NCBI GenBank assembly: GCA_038321235.1
Contig: JBBQEU010000106.1
Span: 1 to 10,664, forward strand
DNA length: 10,664 nt
Source of the DNA: Sva-07 sp038321235
GTDB taxonomy: Bacteria; Actinomycetota; Acidimicrobiia; Acidimicrobiales; Ilumatobacteraceae
Direction: 5' to 3'
A model generated the notes under the pieces. That model did not search any database and was not told the DNA's origin. It saw nothing but the letters and a program-made list of their open reading frames with translations. The translations under genes were made by a program, and so were the position numbers. Shown in pieces: positions 7,321-10,664 of the stretch (position 1 is its first letter; each line of letters starts with the position of its first letter).

Positions 7321-9236
7321 GACGTTGCTCCGTTCGAGTTGTCGTTCGTGCTGGTGAGCGAGGCCAGCGCCTCGTCGATGGCGGCTTCGATCTCGCGTGA
7401 CTTGAACGGCATGCCCTGCACCTTGCTGAGGCATCGGGCGTCGACCAGGTACTTGCCCCGGATCAGTTGGGTGAGCTGGCCCATGTTCAATTCGGGCACG
7501 ATCACCCGCTGGAATCGTTTCAGGATGTCGCCGAGATCTGGCGGCAGCGGGTTGAGGTGCATGATGTGCGCCGACGCGACCTTCTTGCCGGCGCGACGAC
7601 TGCGCTGCACTGCGGCGTCGATCGCCGCCCACGTCGAACCCCAACCGAGGATCAGTACATCGGCATCAGGGTCGCCGTTGATCTCGGTCGGTGGGATGTC
7701 GGCGGCGATCGCGGCGATCTTCGCGGCGCGCAGGTGCACCATGTGTTCGTGGTTCGCAGGCGTGTAGTCGATGTTGCCGGTGCCGTCGGCCTTCTCGAGT
7801 CCACCGACGCGGTGCATCAGGCCGGGTGTGCCGGGGATCGCCCACGGTCGGGCGAGCGTGGTCTCGTCACGCAGGTACGGCCAGAACACGTCGTTGCCCT
7901 CGTCGTCGACGTGGTTCGGCTCGGTGGTGAACGGCACCGAGATGTCGGGGAGCGAGTCGATCGACGGCAGGTTCCACGGTTCCGAGCCGTTGGCGAGGTA
8001 GCCGTCGGACAGCAGGATCACTGGGGTGCGGTACTTGAGTGCGATCCTGATCGCCTCGATCGCTGCGTGGAAGCACTGTGCCGGGGTGTAGGCAGCGACC
8101 ACGGGGAGCGGCGCCTCGCCGTGGCGGCCGTAGAGCGCAATGTTGAGGTCGGACGCCTCGGTCTTGGTCGGCAGCCCGGTCGACGGCCCGCCACGCTGGA
8201 TGTCGACCAGCAACAGGGGGAGCTCGATCGAGACGGCGAGCGACGTGGTCTCGCTCTTGAGTGCAACACCGGGACCGCTCGTGGTGGTCACGCCGAGATG
8301 GCCGGCGAACGCAGCGCCGAGAGCCATGCCGATGGCGGCGATCTCGTCTTCGGCCTGCACGGTGCGGATACCGAAGTGCTTGTGCTTGGAGAGTTCGTGG
8401 AGGATGTCGGACGCGGGAGTGATCGGGTACGAGCCGAGCGTGATCGGCAGCTTGGCGAGCTGACCGGCGGCGACGATGCCCCAGGCGAGGGCGGTGTTGC
8501 CCGTGATGCTGGTGTACTCGCCAGCGGGCAGCCGAGCCGGCTTGACTTCGTAGCGGTGGCCGACGGCCTCGGTCGTTTCGCCGAAGTTGAACCCGGCGAG
8601 GAACGACGCCTTGTTCGCCGCTTCGACCAGTTCGTTGCCACCGAACTTCTCGGTGATCCAGTCGAGCGTCGGGTCGATGGGCCGGGTGTACATGAACGAC
8701 ACGAGACCGAGCGCGAAGAAGTTCTTCGAACGCTCGGCGTCGCGAGGCTTCACGCCGAGGGGAGCGCAGATCTCCTTGGTGAGGCTGGTCATCGGCACCC
8801 GCAGCACGCGGTAGTTCGAGAGGGTGTCGTCGTCGAGCGGATTGGCCTTGTAGCCAGCCTTTTCGAGGTTGCGTTCCTCGAAGGCGTCCTCGTTGACGAT
8901 GACGGTCCCGCCGGGCTCCAGTCGTTGCAGGTCGGCCATCAACGCCGCCGGGTTCATCGCCACGAGCACGTTGGGTTCGTCGCCGGGCGTCGTGATCTTG
9001 TGGTCGGCGATGTTGACCTGGAACGCCGACACGCCGTTGACGGTGCCGGCCGGGGCACGGATCTCGGCAGGGAAGTCGGGCAGTGTCGAGAGGTCGTTGC
9101 CGAACGATGCACTGACCGAGGTGAAGCGGTCGCCGGTGAGCTGCATCCCGTCGCCCGAGTCGCCCGCAAAGCGGATGATCAGATGGTCGAGGACGTGGTC
9201 GTCATCGGCTGCTGGCCGGTCGAACGTGTCCGTCAT
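7317..9236 (-). CDS. korA: 2-oxoglutarate:ferredoxin oxidoreductase, fused gamma-alpha subunit (KorA)
   Basis: A 639-residue fusion of the gamma and alpha domains of 2-oxoacid:ferredoxin oxidoreductases, as in mycobacterial KorA (Rv2455c type). Residues about 17-210 form the gamma domain: IRFAGDSGDGMQLTG, DFPAEIRAPAGTVNGVSAFQ and KNFFALGL. From about 248 the alpha/pyrimidine domain follows: SYPITPAS (269-276), QAEDEIAAIGMALGAAF (TPP-contacting Glu), TTTSGPG, and the diagnostic QRGGPSTGLPTKTEASDL. A C-terminal transketolase-like domain with ADVLILGWGSTW begins near 535. It works with KorB as an alternative, ferredoxin-linked TCA step, useful when fatty acids are burned. The ATG at 9236 has a strong GGGGGAG ribosome site 5 nt upstream. 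It heads the korAB operon, transcribed away from the REPIN region. The pair lacks a neighbouring ferredoxin gene. Confidence 0.94.
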
Positions 9237-9241
9237 GTTGT

Positions 9242-9248
9242 CTCCCCC
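9242..9248 (-). promoter_or_regulatory. Strong Shine-Dalgarno site of korA
   Basis: On the minus strand GGGGGAG lies 5 nt before the korA ATG. This is unusual here, since most plus-strand starts in the window lack such a site. An upstream CTCC could pair with the GGAG over a CGGG loop and partly mask it. Confidence 0.65.
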
Positions 9249-9262
9249 GGGAGGTTCAGCGC

Positions 9263-9280
9263 CCCGGCTCCGTTGCCGGG
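9263..9280 (-). promoter_or_regulatory. Hairpin in the korA 5' leader
   Basis: CCCGGC and GCCGGG form a perfect 6-bp stem with a 6-nt loop, between the putative -10 box and the korA ribosome site. It could affect mRNA stability or translation. No known riboswitch class is recognised. Confidence 0.3.
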
Positions 9281-9293
9281 CCTACGAAGGAAC

Positions 9294-9299
9294 ACCGTA
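9294..9299 (-). promoter_or_regulatory. Putative -10 box (TACGGT) of korAB
   Basis: Minus-strand TACGGT lies about 57 nt upstream of the korA ATG and matches TANNNT. A TTGCGA (9314-9319) sits 14 nt further upstream, which is short for a standard -35 spacing. It would give a leader of roughly 50 nt. Confidence 0.3.
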
Positions 9300-9354
9300 G
9301 TGGCCGGACCTGTTCGCAAGCGGGACGGCGCAATGAAAGTGACCATCGTCCCGG

Positions 9355-9427
9355 GATTACATCAGGGGTCAGACCCGCGATGTAATCCGTCGGTTGTTAC
9401 ATCGCGGGTCTGACCCCTGATGTAATC
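9355..9427. repeat. REPIN-like perfect 31-bp inverted repeat
   Basis: Two arms (9355-9385 and 9397-9427) are exact reverse complements, separated by an 11-nt loop (9386-9396). Each arm is itself an imperfect palindrome: ATTACATC ... GATGTAAT (with the loop's first T for the left arm) around a core GGGTC-A/T-GACCC (9366-9376 and 9406-9416). Two inverted palindromic units around a short spacer is the layout of a REPIN, a non-autonomous element moved by REP-associated tyrosine transposases (RAYT). No transposase is in the window. The hairpin could also act as a transcription barrier between divergent korAB and the lipoprotein gene. Confidence 0.75.
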
Positions 9428-9434
9428 GTCCGCG

Positions 9435-9440
9435 TAGAGT
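9435..9440 (+). promoter_or_regulatory. Putative -10 box (TAGAGT) of the lipoprotein gene
   Basis: TAGAGT ends 7 nt before ATG 9448. Its -35 region would fall inside the right arm of the inverted repeat, so the element may set or alter this promoter. Confidence 0.4.
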
Positions 9441-9447
9441 CGGGTGG

Positions 9448-9642
9448 ATGGGACGCTGGTCGGTTGCGCTGAGCTTGGTGGCTTCGTTGGCGCTGCTCGC
9501 GTGTAACGGGTCGGACGGCATCGACGTCGACGACGAGCAGCCACCGACGATCGGGGGGATCAATGGCCCGGCCGTGGTCGATCCGTCGTTCGATCCGTTC
9601 GCCACCGATCCGGCAGCGCCGACCGACACCGACGGCGGATAG
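9448..9642 (+). CDS. Small putative lipoprotein
   Basis: A 64-residue product with a lipoprotein signal: MGRW, a hydrophobic stretch (about residues 5-17) and the lipobox LLAC with cysteine at residue 19. After cleavage and lipidation only about 46 residues remain. They are rich in Asp, Pro and Gly (DGIDVDDEQPPTIGG ... TDTDGG) and probably disordered, so the mature part would be a short acidic tail on the outer face of the membrane. No enzymatic domain is visible. The stop codon TAG forms part of the -10 box of the next gene, tdk, which starts 14 nt later. It sits just beyond the REPIN-like repeat. Function unknown. Confidence 0.65.
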   Translation: MGRWSVALSLVASLALLACNGSDGIDVDDEQPPTIGGINGPAVVDPSFDPFATDPAAPTDTDGG

Positions 9643-9645
9643 GGT
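9640..9645 (+). promoter_or_regulatory. Putative -10 box (TAGGGT) of tdk
   Basis: TAGGGT overlaps the lipoprotein stop codon and ends 11 nt before ATG 9657. This would give a very short leader with no Shine-Dalgarno site. Read-through from the lipoprotein gene is also possible. Confidence 0.3.
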
Positions 9646-9656
9646 CTGGCGCTCAC

Positions 9657-10256
9657 ATGGCGTCGCTTCGATTCAGCTTCGGCACCATGGGCTCCGGCAA
9701 GAGCACCGTGGCGCTGCAGATCCATCACAACCTGTCCAGCCGAGAGCTCTACGGGCTGCTGTTGACCACGCTCGACCGTGAGGGGCGCCAGGTCACGAGC
9801 CGACTCGGCGTGGCCGCCCCGGCGATCGAGGTGTCGTCCGAACTCGACCTCCACGCTCTTGCGGTGAGCTACTGGCCGATCCATTACATGATCTGCGACG
9901 AGGTCCAGTTCTACACGCCCGCACAATGCGATCAGCTCGCTCGGGTTGTCGACGAGCTCGACATCGACGTGTACGCATTCGGGCTGCTCACTGATTTCCG
10001 GGGGCGTCTCTTCGAGGGCACGGCGCGGATGTTGGAGATCGCCGACGAGCACACGCCGCTCCAGGTCGAGGCTCGCTGTTGGTGTGGCGCCCGAGCTACC
10101 CACAACGCCCGTGTCGTCAACGGCGACGTCGTGTACGAGGGCGACACGGTGATGGTCGGCGACACCAATCCTCACGAGGCGCCGCTGTTCGGCGACTCGG
10201 TGAGATACGAACTGCTGTGCCGAATGCACTTCCGCTGCGGCGACCTCGGCTCCTGA
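9657..10256 (+). CDS. tdk: Thymidine kinase, type II (TK1-like)
   Basis: Salvage enzyme that phosphorylates thymidine to dTMP with ATP in the cytoplasm. The 199-residue protein fits the family's usual length. It has P-loop GTMGSGKST (9-17), Walker B-like CDEVQF (80-85, with E82 as the probable catalytic base), the GLLTDFRGRLFEG segment, and a lasso/zinc region. The zinc-site cysteines occur as ARCWCGARATHNAR and YELLCRMHF. The first pair is spaced C-x-C rather than the textbook C-x-x-C, a form I recall from actinobacterial thymidine kinases, with a Cys...His second pair. The ATG directly precedes the conserved SLRFSFGTMGSGK strand, so the start is firm. It follows the lipoprotein gene by 14 nt. 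Confidence 0.93.
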   Translation: MASLRFSFGTMGSGKSTVALQIHHNLSSRELYGLLLTTLDREGRQVTSRLGVAAPAIEVSSELDLHALAVSYWPIHYMICDEVQFYTPAQCDQLARVVDELDIDVYAFGLLTDFRGRLFEGTARMLEIADEHTPLQVEARCWCGARATHNARVVNGDVVYEGDTVMVGDTNPHEAPLFGDSVRYELLCRMHFRCGDLGS

Positions 10257-10304
10257 GCCGGACCCCGGCAACGAGTCCGCCGATCGGTCGGAGTTCGCCG
10301 ACCG

Positions 10305-10547
10305 GTGCTCGGCTCCACGATCGCCGGCTTGGGTTTCGGGCTTCTGGCCGACCGGGGTCGGCATCACGTTTGCGATCCGGCAGGGGGCATGGTGCTGTTG
10401 ATCGCGACGATGATGGTGCCCGCCTGGTTCGGTTCGTACCTGGCGGCGATCCTGGCGCTGATCGTGATCCCGGCTGCTGAGTTGCTGTTCTCGCTCGGCC
10501 CCGATCAGCGCCGTCGAACTATGATGACCAGTAGGATGACCACATGA
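10305..10547 (+). CDS. Possible small membrane protein
   Basis: An 80-codon frame from GTG 10305 with G/C-rich third positions that looks coding but matches no family I can name. It has a short hydrophobic start (STIAGLGFGLLADR, faintly like AtpI-type proteins), a polar middle, and a long hydrophobic stretch (about residues 29-64: GMVLLIATMMVPAWFGSYLA then AILALIVIPAAELLF) that could form two membrane segments. The basic tail RRRTMMTSRMTT looks less natural and may mark sequence shared with regulatory repeats. Its TGA overlaps the ATG of the antitoxin gene (ATGA). It begins 48 nt after tdk with no clear ribosome site. It could be a real two-helix protein, a remnant, or chance. Confidence 0.4.
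   Translation: MLGSTIAGLGFGLLADRGRHHVCDPAGGMVLLIATMMVPAWFGSYLAAILALIVIPAAELLFSLGPDQRRRTMMTSRMTT
10520..10537 (+). promoter_or_regulatory. Two -10-like boxes before the antitoxin gene
   Basis: TATGAT (10520-10525) is a near-perfect -10 box, and TAGGAT (10532-10537) ends 6 nt before the antitoxin ATG, fitting a leaderless start. Either would let the antitoxin be transcribed alone from within the overlapping upstream frame. Confidence 0.4.
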
Positions 10548-10562
10548 CCAGGCAGATGACCG
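10524..10562 (+). repeat. Four ATGACCA-type direct repeats over the antitoxin start
   Basis: ATGACCA occurs at 10524, 10536 and 10544, and ATGACCG at 10556, with start-to-start steps of 12, 8 and 12 nt. The repeats overlap the -10-like boxes and the start codon. Phd/YefM antitoxins repress their own promoters, so this is a candidate operator. Repeated Met-Thr codons could equally explain it. Confidence 0.35.
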
Positions 10563-10664
10563 CTACGGAAGTGAAGGCGAAGATCCTGTCGCTGCTCGAC
10601 GAGGTCGCCGACGGTGAACACATCGAGATCACCAAGCACGGCCGCACGGTGGCGCGATTGGTGC
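10544..10664 (+). CDS. Phd/YefM-family antitoxin, N-terminal part (cut by window edge)
   Basis: The first 40 residues, MTRQMTATEVKAK followed by ILSLLDEVADGEHIEI and TKHGRTVARLV, match the prevent-host-death (Phd/YefM) fold. The TATE.KA.....LDEV..GE.IEITKHGR.VA.LV pattern is the DNA-binding half of type II antitoxins. The protein normally neutralises a partner toxin, most often a PIN-domain (VapC-like) RNase or a RelE/Doc-type protein, and represses its own operon. The toxin would be expected immediately downstream, beyond the window. Start could be ATG 10544 or ATG 10556 (MTATEVK), the latter being closer to the family's usual beginning. The first overlaps the preceding small ORF's stop. Confidence 0.8.
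   Translation, partial: MTRQMTATEVKAKILSLLDEVADGEHIEITKHGRTVARLV

Noticed and set aside
7321..7644. N-terminal extension of korB up to position 7644
   Set aside because: It would overlap korA extensively. Family similarity begins just after the ATG at 7320, which has the standard 4-nt ATGA overlap.
7467..9413. A 648-codon open frame on the plus strand opposite korA
   Set aside because: It is antisense to the well-supported korA gene. Its product is rich in Arg, Val, His and Gly with no recognisable motif, as expected of the mirror frame of GC-rich coding DNA.
9355..9427. CRISPR repeat or attachment site as explanation of the inverted repeat
   Set aside because: There is only one pair of inverted units with no spacers, and no integrase or tRNA gene is near.

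Overview
The window looks like chromosomal DNA from a high-GC actinobacterium, most likely of the Acidimicrobiia (Ilumatobacter-like) type. The taxon is an inference from strong G/C bias at third codon positions, a fused gamma-alpha KorA with a separate KorB, an actinobacterial-style thymidine kinase, a UvrD2-like helicase ending in an HRDC domain, and many TANNNT boxes 6-11 nt upstream of start codons (leaderless-type transcription). No rRNA, tRNA or CRISPR array was seen. Genes are tightly packed and no gene-free stretch exceeds 300 bases.

Left end (1-734): about 140 bases encode a piece that resembles a Gram-negative lipid A acyltransferase. They run directly, with a frame change, into the last ~55 codons of an enoyl-CoA hydratase, so the join looks chimeric. 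A small acidic, tail-anchored membrane protein follows.

Middle, plus strand (735-6257): a large SF1 helicase with an unusual N-terminal extension comes first. Then come a TrhA/hemolysin III membrane protein, a DUF429-like (predicted RNase H-fold) protein, and an ABC ATPase that overlaps the preceding gene by one base. The last three lie close together and may form one operon. The ATPase has lost the H-loop histidine, has an altered signature motif, and has no permease beside it.

Middle, minus strand (6292-9236): korA and korB overlap by 4 nt and encode 2-oxoglutarate:ferredoxin oxidoreductase, which converts 2-oxoglutarate and CoA to succinyl-CoA, CO2 and reduced ferredoxin. They converge with the ABC gene across 34 nt that hold a GC-rich hairpin.

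Right end (9237-10664): a divergent intergenic region carries the korA leader and a perfect 31-bp inverted repeat shaped like a REPIN (two inverted REP units). It is followed by a short lipoprotein, thymidine kinase, a possible small membrane ORF, and the first 40 codons of a Phd/YefM-family antitoxin cut off by the window edge. The most uncommon elements are the chimeric left end, the nuclease-like/ABC gene pair, the helicase extension, and the REPIN lying against the lipoprotein promoter. No complete, clearly new multi-gene system is evident.
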